Shown: positions 51,267 through 57,649 of the stretch, one piece after another | How positions within the stretch are numbered: position 1 is the first letter of the stretch | Layout of the letters: every line of letters starts with the position of its first letter | DNA from: Streptomyces sp. ASQP_92 | GTDB lineage: Bacteria > Actinomycetota > Actinomycetes > Streptomycetales > Streptomycetaceae | DNA: 64,000 nucleotides | Direction of reading: 5' to 3' | NCBI RefSeq assembly: GCF_025399895.1 | Contig: NZ_JAODUA010000017.1 | Span: 1 to 64,000 of the forward strand | Made by a program: the position numbers and the translations under genes | Notes under the pieces: model-generated | Databases searched by the model: none | Seen by the model: only the letters and a program-made list of their open reading frames with translations | What the model was told of the DNA's origin: nothing

Positions 51267-51621
51267 CGTTGCGTGGAGGGGTGCCGGATCGGGCACGGAG
51301 CGTGTCGCTCACTCGCCTTTGGCGGTGTTTTCCCTGTTCAGGTAGTTGCCAGACACCCCCTGGAGCCTCCCCGCCAAGCAGGCATTCGAGCTGCTGAGCG
51401 GCGCTGCGAACAGGGCGGAGCAATCGGCCATCTGGGACATGTGGATCGCCGAGAATCCACATCTAATCCACATCACGATTTGGATCACCGGGACGAAGCC
51501 ACGCGGTGGGCTCCCTCGAACGAGTGATGCCACCACGGAAAGATTCCCCCTGCACCCAATCCGGCCTATGGTCATCCACACCCGGGGAGGGAGCGCCACA
51601 CGTGGTGCCCTCTCGATGCAA
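51267..51621. other. Non-coding left edge of the accessory island
   Basis: No supported gene. A weak open frame (TTG 51346 to 51765) continues into the hairpin-dense block and has no recognisable domain, so I do not call it. The region holds ATCCACAT-type repeats at 51439-51473 and a related one at 51572. Confidence 0.5.
51439..51580. repeat. Cluster of ATCCACA repeats (DnaA-box-like)
   Basis: ATGTGGAT at 51439-51446 is the inverse of ATCCACAT at 51455-51462 and 51466-51473. TCATCCACA lies at 51572-51580. TAATCCACA (51464-51472) and TCATCCACA differ from TTATCCACA at one and two positions. The cluster precedes the hairpin block. Confidence 0.5.
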
Positions 51622-51859
51622 CCCCACGCCTGGACCGGTGGGGAAAGGTGGCGGGGCGTTCGTCCCGCCGGTGGAGCCCGACTCCACTGGAGGCGCCCCC
51701 TGCCGTTCAAATCGGCAGGGGGCGCCCTCATGACGTTAGACCGCCCCAGCCCCCGCAAGGGCTAGGGCGGAGCGCCTTGACCGAAGCCTGGCGCTTCACG
51801 GGGGCGCGAGCGGATGCAACTACACCCGCTCCCCCGCGTTCGAGGGCCGGCAGAGCCGG
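51622..51859. ncRNA. Hairpin-dense block: structured RNA, origin or attachment site
   Basis: Eight consecutive inverted repeats: 51622-51643 (6 bp), 51650-51669 (8 bp with a G-U), 51671-51687 (6 bp), 51692-51726 (14 bp, perfect, loop TTCAAAT), 51741-51770 (12-bp with one C-A mismatch), 51771-51795 (6 bp), 51808-51831 (6 bp) and 51847-51859 (5 bp). The TTCAAAT loop with closing G-C matches a tRNA T-loop, but no complete tRNA can be drawn. Single-strand plasmid origins and structured RNAs both look like this; the sequence does not decide. Confidence 0.45.
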
Positions 51860-51904
51860 GCGCGGATATCAAGATCACAAAAAGTATGCCCCCGCATGCT
51901 GACA

Positions 51905-51910
51905 TATGAT
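51905..51910 (+). promoter_or_regulatory. -10 box of the XRE gene
   Basis: TATGAT at 51905-51910 fits a -10 hexamer about 25-30 nt before the GTG at 51935; the position 17 nt upstream (AAGTAT) is a poor -35. It supports GTG 51935 over ATG 51896 as the start. Confidence 0.45.
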
Positions 51911-51934
51911 CTTGCTCCGGCAAGCGTTTGTCGA

Positions 51935-52171
51935 GTGCACCTCGACCCGCAACCCGCCTGGATCATCGAGAGACGCAGAGCCATCGGGAAGCTGGTCCAG
52001 CTCCACCGCGAACATGCGAATCTGTCTCAGGAACAGCTCGGCCTATCGGCCGAGGTGACCCGTCTCACCGTCCAGCGCATCGAATCCGGCGCCACCGACG
52101 CCCGAGTTAGTTGGCTGCTCCGCATTGCCAAGACGCTCGACATCCCGGTAGACCGCTTCTTCAGGGACTGA
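51935..52171 (+). CDS. XRE-family HTH regulator (small)
   Basis: About 78 aa. After HLDPQPAWIIERRRAIGKLV, an XRE helix-turn-helix follows: LHREHANLSQEQLGLSAEVTR, then TVQRIESGATDARVSWLLRI and the terminal LDIPVDRFFRD. I prefer the GTG at 51935, which begins just before the HTH domain and lies after a possible -10; ATG 51896 would add 13 residues. It follows the hairpin-dense block and ends in a long hairpin. Such small XRE proteins are common immunity or control regulators in Streptomyces mobile elements. Confidence 0.8.
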   Translation: MHLDPQPAWIIERRRAIGKLVQLHREHANLSQEQLGLSAEVTRLTVQRIESGATDARVSWLLRIAKTLDIPVDRFFRD

Positions 52172-52172
52172 C

Positions 52173-52230
52173 CCAAGACTTCCCGCCCGCCGCCAACGCT
52201 CCACCGCAGAGCGGCGGGCGGGATCCTTGG
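52173..52230 (+). terminator. Terminator after the XRE gene
   Basis: A perfect 12-bp stem (52182-52193 with 52211-52222) is flanked by CCAAG/CTTGG, with a 17-nt loop. The following 210 nt (52231-52440) hold no supported gene. Confidence 0.75.
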
Positions 52231-52440
52231 TTGACGCACGAGATCCCTCGTTGCGCCAAGCTTCCGGTCATCGCTGGGGGACGGCGACCCGCCGGACGTT
52301 CAGGAGCCACGGCCCTGAGCGCCCTTACATCGGACACCTACCCTGCCTCGCATATGCCAGTAGCGGAAGGGTGCACGCATATATCTACACAACCGATGTG
52401 TGCACTCGGCGCGCGCGGGGTGTGATCTAGTGACTGGTCG

Positions 52441-52611
52441 TCAATCCCTGGCCTGAGCTGGGGCCTTGTCGTCGTGGTCCGCTCCCGTCCACCTGTCCTG
52501 GGTGAACCAGTTGAAGTGCTGACCCTTGTGGCGGGGCTTCTCCAGGCAGCGCACACCGCGCTGCGGGTGCGGGGCCCAGCAGTGGCCGGGCATGGGGTCC
52601 GCATAGCTCAC
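52441..52611 (-). CDS. Small Cys/His/Trp-containing protein (56 aa)
   Basis: A 56-aa product, MSYADPMPGHCWAPHPQRGV, then RCLEKPRHKGQHFNWFTQDRW. Cys and His residues in the spacing CW(APHPQRGVR)CLEKPRH could bind zinc. The GTG at 52611 overlaps the upstream stop by 4 nt (GTGA), so it is translated with the 68-aa gene. A longer frame in another phase (52338-52604) is Arg/Thr low complexity and rejected. No family recognised beyond Streptomyces mobile-region small proteins. Confidence 0.6.
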   Translation of the reverse strand: MSYADPMPGHCWAPHPQRGVRCLEKPRHKGQHFNWFTQDRWTGADHDDKAPAQARD

Positions 52612-52814
52612 GCCCACGGGAACGCCACCACCCGGTTAGAGTCGTCGGTCACCCGGTAGAGCGGCGCGACACCATGGTCCGCGGCGCAATCCTCGTGCGC
52701 GAAGACCGGGACAGCCGGCCGTCCCGGGGTGAGCGCGGACATCCGGATGCAGACGTCCGCCCCTGCCTTCGGGCAGTAATAGCACGCGCGCGTATTCGGG
52801 GTTGTGTCGCTCAT
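52608..52814 (-). CDS. Small protein with zinc-like cysteines (68 aa)
   Basis: A 68-aa product starting MSDTTPNTRACYYCPKAGAD, with CYYC, a further Cys in VCIRM and HEDC: a plausible Cys3His or Cys4 zinc site. The C-terminal half ends RVTDDSNRVVAFPWA. It is coupled to the downstream 56-aa gene by GTGA overlap. Function unknown; I infer a regulatory or nucleic-acid role only from the motif. Confidence 0.6.
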   Translation of the reverse strand: MSDTTPNTRACYYCPKAGADVCIRMSALTPGRPAVPVFAHEDCAADHGVAPLYRVTDDSNRVVAFPWA

Positions 52815-52878
52815 GTCCCGTCCCTGGGGTCGCTGTTGATCAGGTACGAGATCCAGGGTGACGGGCCGACAAAGCTCC

Positions 52879-52902
52879 AACGCTCACAGTTTCGTGAGCG
52901 TT
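52879..52902 (-). terminator. Terminator after the XRE-TPR gene
   Basis: AACGCTCAC (52879-52887) pairs with GTGAGCGTT (52894-52902), loop AGTTTC, 20 nt beyond the XRE-TPR stop. Confidence 0.75.
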
Positions 52903-52922
52903 GCCAGGTCGCGGCGTGAGCG

Positions 52923-54113
52923 TCAGAGCCCGATCCAGGCGGCCATGTGGCCGAGGCTGTCGGGAGTTCGGCGGGACAGGTGCACCAGTCCCTTGATCGT
53001 CTCGCGGGCGCCGGGGTGGTAGCGGGTCTGCTCCGGGGCTGCATGCCGAGCTTCGACGATGGAGGCGAGCGCAGCCTCGGTTCGTCCGGTCTCCATTTCC
53101 GAGCGGGCCTGGTCGATGAGGAAGTGTGAGCGGCGGGAGGTCGCCAGCGTGGGCGGCAGCTTCGGCTTGATCTTCTTGGCTTGTGCGAGAGCGTCGTCGT
53201 ACTGCCGCATTTCGACGGCGGCAGACATGCGGTGCAAGGCGACATTGGTCGGGCCGAAGCTAAGCCAGTGCACGTCGGAGGCATCCCCGATACGGCGTGC
53301 GTGGCCGGCTGCTTCGGCGAGATGGGTCTCGACGGCGTGACTGTCGTCCGCACGGGCGGCGATAACCGAAGCCCCTAGGTGCAGTTGCCCGCTGACAGCG
53401 ATGCTTTCGCGGGTGACGTCGACGGCGCCTAGGATGCTGTGGCCGGAGCTGATCAGGCGCAGCCCGATGCCGTAGTCGCCCTCTCGGAAGTAGACCAGGG
53501 CCCGCATGTATTGGCGCAGGCTGTCCAAGCAGGGGTCAGAGGCGCGCTGCGCGGCCCATCCGAGCCGATCCAGGGCTACGGAGCTTAGGTCGTAGTATCC
53601 GAGCTTGACGGTGACGTCGTGGGCAGTGCGGTATGTCGAAGCCAGTGCCTGCCACAGTTCGGTCGACGGGGTCCGCCAGGCCGCGGTCGTCAACTCGGCG
53701 ATCAGGCCGGGAAGCTGGGTCGCAGCCTTTCGCAGGTGTGTGGCACGGACGTCAGCGCACAACTGGTCGGCTGCGGCCAGCAGTCTGGCCGGAGGGCCCG
53801 TATCGAGAGCGTCGTCGGCGCCAAGGTCGTACAGGTCGAGGGCTTCACGGATGGGCCGGACCAGCGCGGCTAGGCGGTCTTGCTGGAGTTCGGTCACGTA
53901 AGGCTGTCCTGTCAGCACGGTGACGTCGATCCGTAGGGCGTGCGCGACAGCCGCCATCAGGTCGACGGTGGCCGGTTTGGCCCCGCATTCGACCTGGTTG
54001 AGGAGGCTGTATGAGTAGGGGATCCTGTCGGCCAGCTGCCTCTGGGTGAGGCGGGCCAGTTTCCGCTGCTCTTTGATGCGGGCGCCGGTGTGGTCGTCGT
54101 CCAGTCTCGGCAT
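52923..54113 (-). CDS. XRE HTH regulator with TPR-like C-terminal domain
   Basis: A 396-aa regulator. Residues 10-70 are an XRE HTH (IKEQRKLARLTQRQLADRIP, then YSYSLLNQVECGAKPATVDL); the remaining ~320 residues are helical with TPR-like repeats (AAWRTPSTELWQALASTYRTA, and EMRQYDDALAQAKKIKPKLP). This architecture is widespread in Streptomyces, often near small flavoproteins, though its ligand is unknown. It is divergent from a flavoprotein gene at 54231 with a symmetric AGTTC-C-GAACT site between. Confidence 0.88.
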   Translation of the reverse strand: MPRLDDDHTGARIKEQRKLARLTQRQLADRIPYSYSLLNQVECGAKPATVDLMAAVAHALRIDVTVLTGQPYVTELQQDRLAALVRPIREALDLYDLGADDALDTGPPARLLAAADQLCADVRATHLRKAATQLPGLIAELTTAAWRTPSTELWQALASTYRTAHDVTVKLGYYDLSSVALDRLGWAAQRASDPCLDSLRQYMRALVYFREGDYGIGLRLISSGHSILGAVDVTRESIAVSGQLHLGASVIAARADDSHAVETHLAEAAGHARRIGDASDVHWLSFGPTNVALHRMSAAVEMRQYDDALAQAKKIKPKLPPTLATSRRSHFLIDQARSEMETGRTEAALASIVEARHAAPEQTRYHPGARETIKGLVHLSRRTPDSLGHMAAWIGL

Positions 54114-54122
54114 AATGGCTCC

Positions 54123-54146
54123 AGTTCCGAACTCGTCATTTGGAAC
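54123..54146. promoter_or_regulatory. Symmetric site between XRE-TPR and flavoprotein genes
   Basis: AGTTC-C-GAACT (54123-54133) overlaps GTTCC-N13-GGAAC (54124-54146). It lies 10 nt from the XRE start and 85 nt from the flavoprotein start; a candidate autoregulatory operator. Confidence 0.45.
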
Positions 54147-54230
54147 GGTACTCGCGCCCGCCGCGCGGGCGCCTGCTCCGCCCCCGATTCCCTACGGTTC
54201 GGGGGCGGTTGCATGTGATCCACTGGGTGT

Positions 54231-54779
54231 ATGACTCCTCGGACCGTGTATCTGTTCTGTTCGGCGGCCCCGCCTGTCTTCGAGGTCGCAAGGGTGATCG
54301 AGTCGATGCAGGAGCGGGGCTGGGACGTATGTCTCGGTCTGACGCCGACCGCGGCGTCATGGCTGGAGGAGTCGCTGTCCGGGCTGGCCACGCTGACGGG
54401 ACACCCGGTGCGCTCGCAGTACAAGCGCCCCGGCGAGCCGGACGTGTGGCCGCCCGCTGACGTGATCCTGTTCGCTCCCGCCTCGTTCAACACGATCAAC
54501 GCGTGGGCGCTGGGACTGACTTCGAACTTTGTGGTTGGCGTGGTCGCGGAGGGCATCGGCAAGAAGATCCCCATGCTGGTCATGCCGTGCGTGAACGCGG
54601 CCTATGTGCAGCATCCGCAGTTCGATCAGTCGGTGGCGGTCCTGCGCTCAGCCGGGGTGACGGTCCTGTATGGGGAGGGCGGCTTCGTACCGAATCAGCC
54701 AGGTGAGCGCCGGCCCGATGGCTATCCGTGGCAGATCGCTCTCGATGCGACCGAGGCGGTTGTCAGTGCCCGGCAGTAG
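54231..54779 (+). CDS. Flavoprotein (HFCD/PPC-decarboxylase family)
   Basis: A 182-aa protein of the Flavoprotein (PF02441) fold: YLFCSAAPPVFEVARVIESM at the N-terminus, LTPTAASWLEE, the flavin-pocket ILFAPASFNTINAWALGLTSN and MPCVNAAYVQHPQF. The fold binds FMN. Known members decarboxylate phosphopantothenoylcysteine or peptide cysteines; the reaction here is not known. It is divergent from the XRE-TPR regulator, a common pairing. Two small genes follow. Confidence 0.85.
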   Translation: MTPRTVYLFCSAAPPVFEVARVIESMQERGWDVCLGLTPTAASWLEESLSGLATLTGHPVRSQYKRPGEPDVWPPADVILFAPASFNTINAWALGLTSNFVVGVVAEGIGKKIPMLVMPCVNAAYVQHPQFDQSVAVLRSAGVTVLYGEGGFVPNQPGERRPDGYPWQIALDATEAVVSARQ

Positions 54780-54788
54780 CCTTGATCC

Positions 54789-54968
54789 ATGCCTCCTACA
54801 CCTGCCAGCTCTGGCTCCGCGCGCCCTGCGTCGGTGATCAATGAGGAGATCCGGGCGCTCGTCGAGGACGGTGGGGCCGGGTCGGATGCGTACCTGGAGC
54901 TGCTGGTGGAGTGGGCGGCTGCTCAGCGGTCGGAGGGCCTGCGCAGCGACGTGACGGAGGCGGCTTAA
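54789..54968 (+). CDS. Small acidic protein (59 aa)
   Basis: A 59-aa product, MPPTPASSGSARPASVINEE, then IRALVEDGGAGSDAYLELLV and EWAAAQRSEGLRSDVTEAA. It lies 9 nt after the flavoprotein stop, so it is probably in the same operon. The helical acidic C-terminus suggests protein interaction. No family recognised. Confidence 0.6.
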   Translation: MPPTPASSGSARPASVINEEIRALVEDGGAGSDAYLELLVEWAAAQRSEGLRSDVTEAA

Positions 54969-54979
54969 GATCTCGCCTC

Positions 54980-55255
54980 GTGGCTGAGACTGATTCCCCC
55001 GAGACCCCTGAGCAGGCGCGCGAGAAGGCGCGGCAGGCTGACTATGCGCGGCTGGTGGAGCTGAAACGATCCGCCGAGGCTTCCCGCGCCGAGGTGCAGG
55101 CATCCCCTTACGTGCAGGGCGCGTGGGATCCGTGGCGGAAGCTCGCCGAGGAGTACCAGTCGGCGCTGACCGCGCACGTCAAGGAGTACGGCGGCAACAG
55201 GTACGACGTGGAGAAGGGGATCTGGGCGGCTCTCCATGAGGCCGAGGCGGCCTGA
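54980..55255 (+). CDS. Conserved hypothetical protein (91 aa)
   Basis: A 91-aa protein from a GTG at 54980, beginning VAETDSPETPEQAREKARQA. It is helical with WDPWRKLAEEYQSALTAHVK near the middle. It follows the 59-aa gene by 11 nt. An ATG-less upstream frame exists but does not fit. It is convergent with the DUF6221 gene, the stops nearly touching. Unknown function. Confidence 0.6.
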   Translation: MAETDSPETPEQAREKARQADYARLVELKRSAEASRAEVQASPYVQGAWDPWRKLAEEYQSALTAHVKEYGGNRYDVEKGIWAALHEAEAA

Positions 55256-55256
55256 G

Positions 55257-55610
55257 CTACGGCCGCCATTCCTCGCGGTAGTCCGGGTGATCGGCGTAAG
55301 GCAGGGCGAGGAGGCGGAGCGTTGGGCAGGGCAGTTCGTGCTTGTCGTGCCCGCAGAAGTCGGGGTGCTGGCCGGGTTCAGCGACGTGCAGGTCAAGGAT
55401 CTGCCGCTTCGCCTCGATGTCGGCGAGGACGCGGGCCGGGTTGTGGCGGGCGATGTGCTCGGCGCTGTCGGTGTAGCTGACGACCTCGTCGGTGGGGTGG
55501 GTGGCGTACACGCTCCCGCCGTCGGCATGCCAGGGGCCGGGTGTCGCAGTCCCGGCCGCTTCGGCGTCCTCGTCGAGCCGGTCGCGCAGGAACTGCACGA
55601 GGTCGTCCAT
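55257..55610 (-). CDS. DUF6221 family protein
   Basis: A 117-aa protein of the Streptomyces DUF6221 family: MDDLVQFLRDRLDEDAEAAG, then PGPWHADGGSVYATHPTDEV and ARHNPARVLADIEAKRQIL near the middle. Conserved HIARHNP and CGHDKHELPCPT (Cys/His) suggest a metal or cofactor site, not tested. It is frequent in plasmid and phage-like regions. GTAGGAGAAG precedes the ATG; the 59-aa gene upstream overlaps this signal with its stop. Confidence 0.78.
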   Translation of the reverse strand: MDDLVQFLRDRLDEDAEAAGTATPGPWHADGGSVYATHPTDEVVSYTDSAEHIARHNPARVLADIEAKRQILDLHVAEPGQHPDFCGHDKHELPCPTLRLLALPYADHPDYREEWRP

Positions 55611-55619
55611 GGTCTTCTC

Positions 55620-55799
55620 CTACAGCGCGGACTGGAATGCGGACGCGGACGGCACGTTCTCGGCAGCGGTGGTGACGCGGTCGAGCGCGGCCGGGATGCG
55701 TCCGGCGTGCTGGGCTGCGGCCCGTGCGGCGAGCGGGATCCGGCGGGACTGCGGGGCGGCGGCGGAACGCGCGGCGGCCGAGACGAGAGCGGTGGTCAT
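55620..55799 (-). CDS. Small Ala/Arg-rich protein (59 aa)
   Basis: A 59-aa product, MTTALVSAAARSAAAPQSRR, then IPLAARAAAQHAGRIPAALD and RVTTAAENVPSASAFQSAL. Its stop lies in the Shine-Dalgarno of the DUF6221 gene, so the two are likely cotranscribed. Composition is simple and no family is recognised; a moderate-confidence call. Confidence 0.5.
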   Translation of the reverse strand: MTTALVSAAARSAAAPQSRRIPLAARAAAQHAGRIPAALDRVTTAAENVPSASAFQSAL

Positions 55800-55930
55800 G
55801 GCTCATTGTGCACCGGCAGCGCCCCGCCGCGAGCGCTGTCTCGCGACGGGGCTACCGGCAGCAATCCCCGGCTGTGTAGTAGCCGTTGATGGGGTCCACG
55901 GTACCGGCAGGCACTGACAACGGCGGCGGG

Positions 55931-56071
55931 TCAGTCGTCGTATCCGGGCTCGATCTCGCCGTCGTCGCAGCAGTCGGCCAACTCGCCGTCGACCTCGTCC
56001 CCACAGCCGTTGCACCACCAGTAGACGGGGGTGCGGTCGTCGACTGCGGACTCGTTCGCGCTGTCGTTCAT
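55931..56071 (-). CDS. Small zinc-ribbon-like protein (46 aa)
   Basis: A 46-aa acidic product beginning MNDSANESAVDDRTPVYWWC and containing WWCNGCGDEVDGELADCCDD, that is CxxC followed by CC, a typical zinc-ribbon arrangement. AGGAGGGACC before the ATG gives it a strong Shine-Dalgarno. It is separated from the next genes by two hairpins. Function unknown. Confidence 0.65.
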   Translation of the reverse strand: MNDSANESAVDDRTPVYWWCNGCGDEVDGELADCCDDGEIEPGYDD

Positions 56072-56113
56072 GGTCCCTCCTCGGGATGTGGAGCAGCAGG
56101 ATACGGGCGGGCG

Positions 56114-56176
56114 CCCCGCGTGAGCGGGGTACGGTACGGGCGGTGCCCCGGCTGCTTTCCTCAGCCGGGGCACCGC
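56114..56176 (-). terminator. Two tandem hairpins after the 148-aa gene
   Basis: CCCCGC/GCGGGG with loop GTGA at 56114-56129, and a perfect 15-bp stem (56140-56154 with 56162-56176, loop CTTTCCT). They lie just past the 56187 gene stop on the minus strand. Confidence 0.75.
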
Positions 56177-56186
56177 TGCGTTCGTG

Positions 56187-56633
56187 TCACTCGTTGCCGT
56201 CCGGCGGTTCGGTGGCGCACTCCTCGCAGCCGTCCTTGGGCTGCTCCTGGTCGCGGTGGTCCGCGCACATCTCATGCACGCTGATCAGGTCGGCCCAGTA
56301 ACCGTCGTCGACGGCGCGCTCCTTGGCGGCTTCGGCCTCGGCTTCGGCCAGGGTGTCGGCCACGTAGATGCAGCCCTCGTCGTTGAACACGCCGTACTCG
56401 GTCATCGACTGCTCCATGGATTCCGTGGCGGGGCTGGTCTGTGCGGTGGTGTTGAACACGACGAACGGCTTGTTGCTCCCGGGGCAGGGGGGCGCTGTCA
56501 TGTCCTGGACCTTGTTCGGCCGGCCCCACTTGTCGTCGTTCGTGGCGGGGCGGTGCTTGCGCATGGTGCCGTCCTTGTTCACGGGGCCGTACCACATGCA
56601 GTAGTTGCAGCACTCGCGGCGGATGCTTCCCAT
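56187..56633 (-). CDS. Conserved Cys-rich protein (148 aa)
   Basis: A 148-aa product starting MGSIRRECCNYCMWYGPVNK. CCNYC with MRKHRP suggests a zinc finger, and the C-terminus ends HRDQEQPKDGCEECATE with a second Cys set. The middle (MTEYGVFNDEGCIYVADTLA, then EAEAEAAKERA) is a helical segment. The first and second halves each look like a separate small domain. It begins 2 nt after the stop of the 88-aa gene (56636). Function unknown; such proteins occur in Streptomyces phages and plasmids. Confidence 0.68.
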   Translation of the reverse strand: MGSIRRECCNYCMWYGPVNKDGTMRKHRPATNDDKWGRPNKVQDMTAPPCPGSNKPFVVFNTTAQTSPATESMEQSMTEYGVFNDEGCIYVADTLAEAEAEAAKERAVDDGYWADLISVHEMCADHRDQEQPKDGCEECATEPPDGNE

Positions 56634-56635
56634 GA

Positions 56636-56902
56636 TCAACAGCCCTGGCCCTTGAAGTACGCCAGCGGGTTGACGCCGTCGCCGTCGCCGGCGTCGTCCA
56701 CGTCCATCAGCCACTGGTCGAAGAGATCGTCGCCGAGGCGCTTGTTCAGCTCGTTCATGAGCCAGCCGCGCACGAGGGCGGACTCCTGAGTGACGGGCCT
56801 ACCCTCGGTGGCCATCCAGGCAAGGCACAGGGCTTCGTCGGTGAGCTTGGCGGACATCGCCGCGACCTGGGTCTCTGCCTGCTCACGCATCTTGGTGTTC
56901 AT
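56636..56902 (-). CDS. Conserved hypothetical protein (88 aa)
   Basis: An 88-aa acidic helical protein: MNTKMREQAETQVAAMSAKL, then TDEALCLAWMATEG and VRGWLMNELNKRLGDDLFDQ. GGGAGACGGAA lies before the ATG. It is the first gene of a two-gene unit (with the 148-aa gene) and is divergent from the 57014 gene, with paired 16-bp repeats in the shared promoter. Confidence 0.65.
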   Translation of the reverse strand: MNTKMREQAETQVAAMSAKLTDEALCLAWMATEGRPVTQESALVRGWLMNELNKRLGDDLFDQWLMDVDDAGDGDGVNPLAYFKGQGC

Positions 56903-56943
56903 TTCCGTCTCCCTTACTCGCCGCTCCTTATGCCCTTTAGCTT

Positions 56944-56994
56944 GGCCTAGCGGCTTGGCATTGTCAAGCGGTTCGGCCTAGCGCCTTGGCCAAG
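56944..56994. promoter_or_regulatory. Paired 16-bp repeats in a divergent promoter
   Basis: GGCCTAGCGGCTTGGC (56944-56959) and GGCCTAGCGCCTTGGC (56975-56990) are 31 bp apart, three helical turns, and differ at one position. The second extends into the palindrome CTTGGCCAAG (56985-56994). They lie between the 88-aa and 73-aa genes, 20 nt from the second. Confidence 0.65.
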
Positions 56995-57013
56995 CAGGTG
57001 GCAGGATGGCGCC

Positions 57014-57235
57014 ATGGACACCGCGAAACTCGAACTCGCGGCTCGCCGCTACCGCGAAGCCGTTGCTGCACTGAACGCCGCCCGCGACGACCTTCAGGCG
57101 GAGACCGTGGCAGCGCTACGACAGGACCCCAAGCGCGGCGACCAGGCCGAGGCCGCACGCATCACCGGCTGGACTCGCGAACAGGTCAGGCTGCTGATGA
57201 AGGCTGCCGAGCCGAAGCAGCCCGAAGCGCCGTAG
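57014..57235 (+). CDS. Small HTH-like protein (73 aa)
   Basis: A 73-aa product: helical MDTAKLELAARRYREAVAAL, then LQAETVAALRQDPKRGDQAE, ARITGWTREQVRLLMKAAE. The second half (AEAARITGWTREQVRLL) has the spacing of a helix-turn-helix, so it may bind DNA, perhaps the paired repeats just upstream. It precedes the DUF6233-like gene by 10 nt. Common in Streptomyces mobile regions. Confidence 0.65.
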   Translation: MDTAKLELAARRYREAVAALNAARDDLQAETVAALRQDPKRGDQAEAARITGWTREQVRLLMKAAEPKQPEAP

Positions 57236-57245
57236 ACTCGAACAC

Positions 57246-57575
57246 GTGTCCGAATCGTCGCGCCTCGATCAGCTTCACTTCCTGCGCCGCTACCTCCTCC
57301 AGGAGCTGGCCAGGGTCGACAGCTGGATCGCGCGCGAGGAAGAACGGGCAGCCGACACGGCACGGCGGACACCCCCGCCCCCACCGGACTGGATGATCTC
57401 CACCATGAGTAGCGGCCACGGAGCCATACCCCAGGGCATCCACACCGGCACCTGCGGCATGGCCCCCGGCAACAGGCGGCCCATCACTCGGGAGCAGGCC
57501 CTCGCCGCGCTCGGCCAAGGCGTGCCAGCGTGCGAGTTCTGTCGGCCCGACACCGGGCTCGGGTGGCTGGAGTAG
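57246..57575 (+). CDS. DUF6233-like protein (109 aa)
   Basis: A 109-aa protein from a GTG at 57246. An N-terminal coiled segment (LDQLHFLRRYLLQELARVDS) leads to IHTGTCGMAPGNRRPITREQ and CEFCRPDTGLGWLE, a layout I match to the Streptomyces DUF6233 family: His/Cys motif, ITREQA and a closing Cys pair. It is cotranscribed with the 73-aa gene and its stop lies within a strong terminator hairpin. Confidence 0.7.
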   Translation: MSESSRLDQLHFLRRYLLQELARVDSWIAREEERAADTARRTPPPPPDWMISTMSSGHGAIPQGIHTGTCGMAPGNRRPITREQALAALGQGVPACEFCRPDTGLGWLE

Positions 57576-57611
57576 GCCCTGCTTCTTCGCCCACGAGGAA
57601 GCAGGGCCTAC
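57572..57611. terminator. Terminator after the DUF6233-like gene
   Basis: A perfect 14-bp stem (57572-57585 with 57598-57611) with a 12-nt loop, overlapping the stop codon at 57573-57575. It faces the Ku gene end and may act on both strands. Confidence 0.85.
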
Positions 57612-57649
57612 GTACAGCCGTGTACCCGCCGGGTTGGGCGGGACGCCGC

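Noticed and set aside
51692..51726. tRNA gene ending in a T-arm
   Set aside because: The T-loop matches, but the stem is one continuous 14-bp hairpin and no acceptor, D or anticodon arms can be placed.
51346..51765. Open frame of 139 codons (TTG start) at the island edge
   Set aside because: No Shine-Dalgarno or recognised domain, and its second half runs through the hairpin-dense block, whose structure explains the sequence better.
52338..52604. An 88-aa minus-strand gene
   Set aside because: The translation is Arg/Thr/Pro low complexity; the alternative phase (52441-52611) gives a coupled Cys/His protein.
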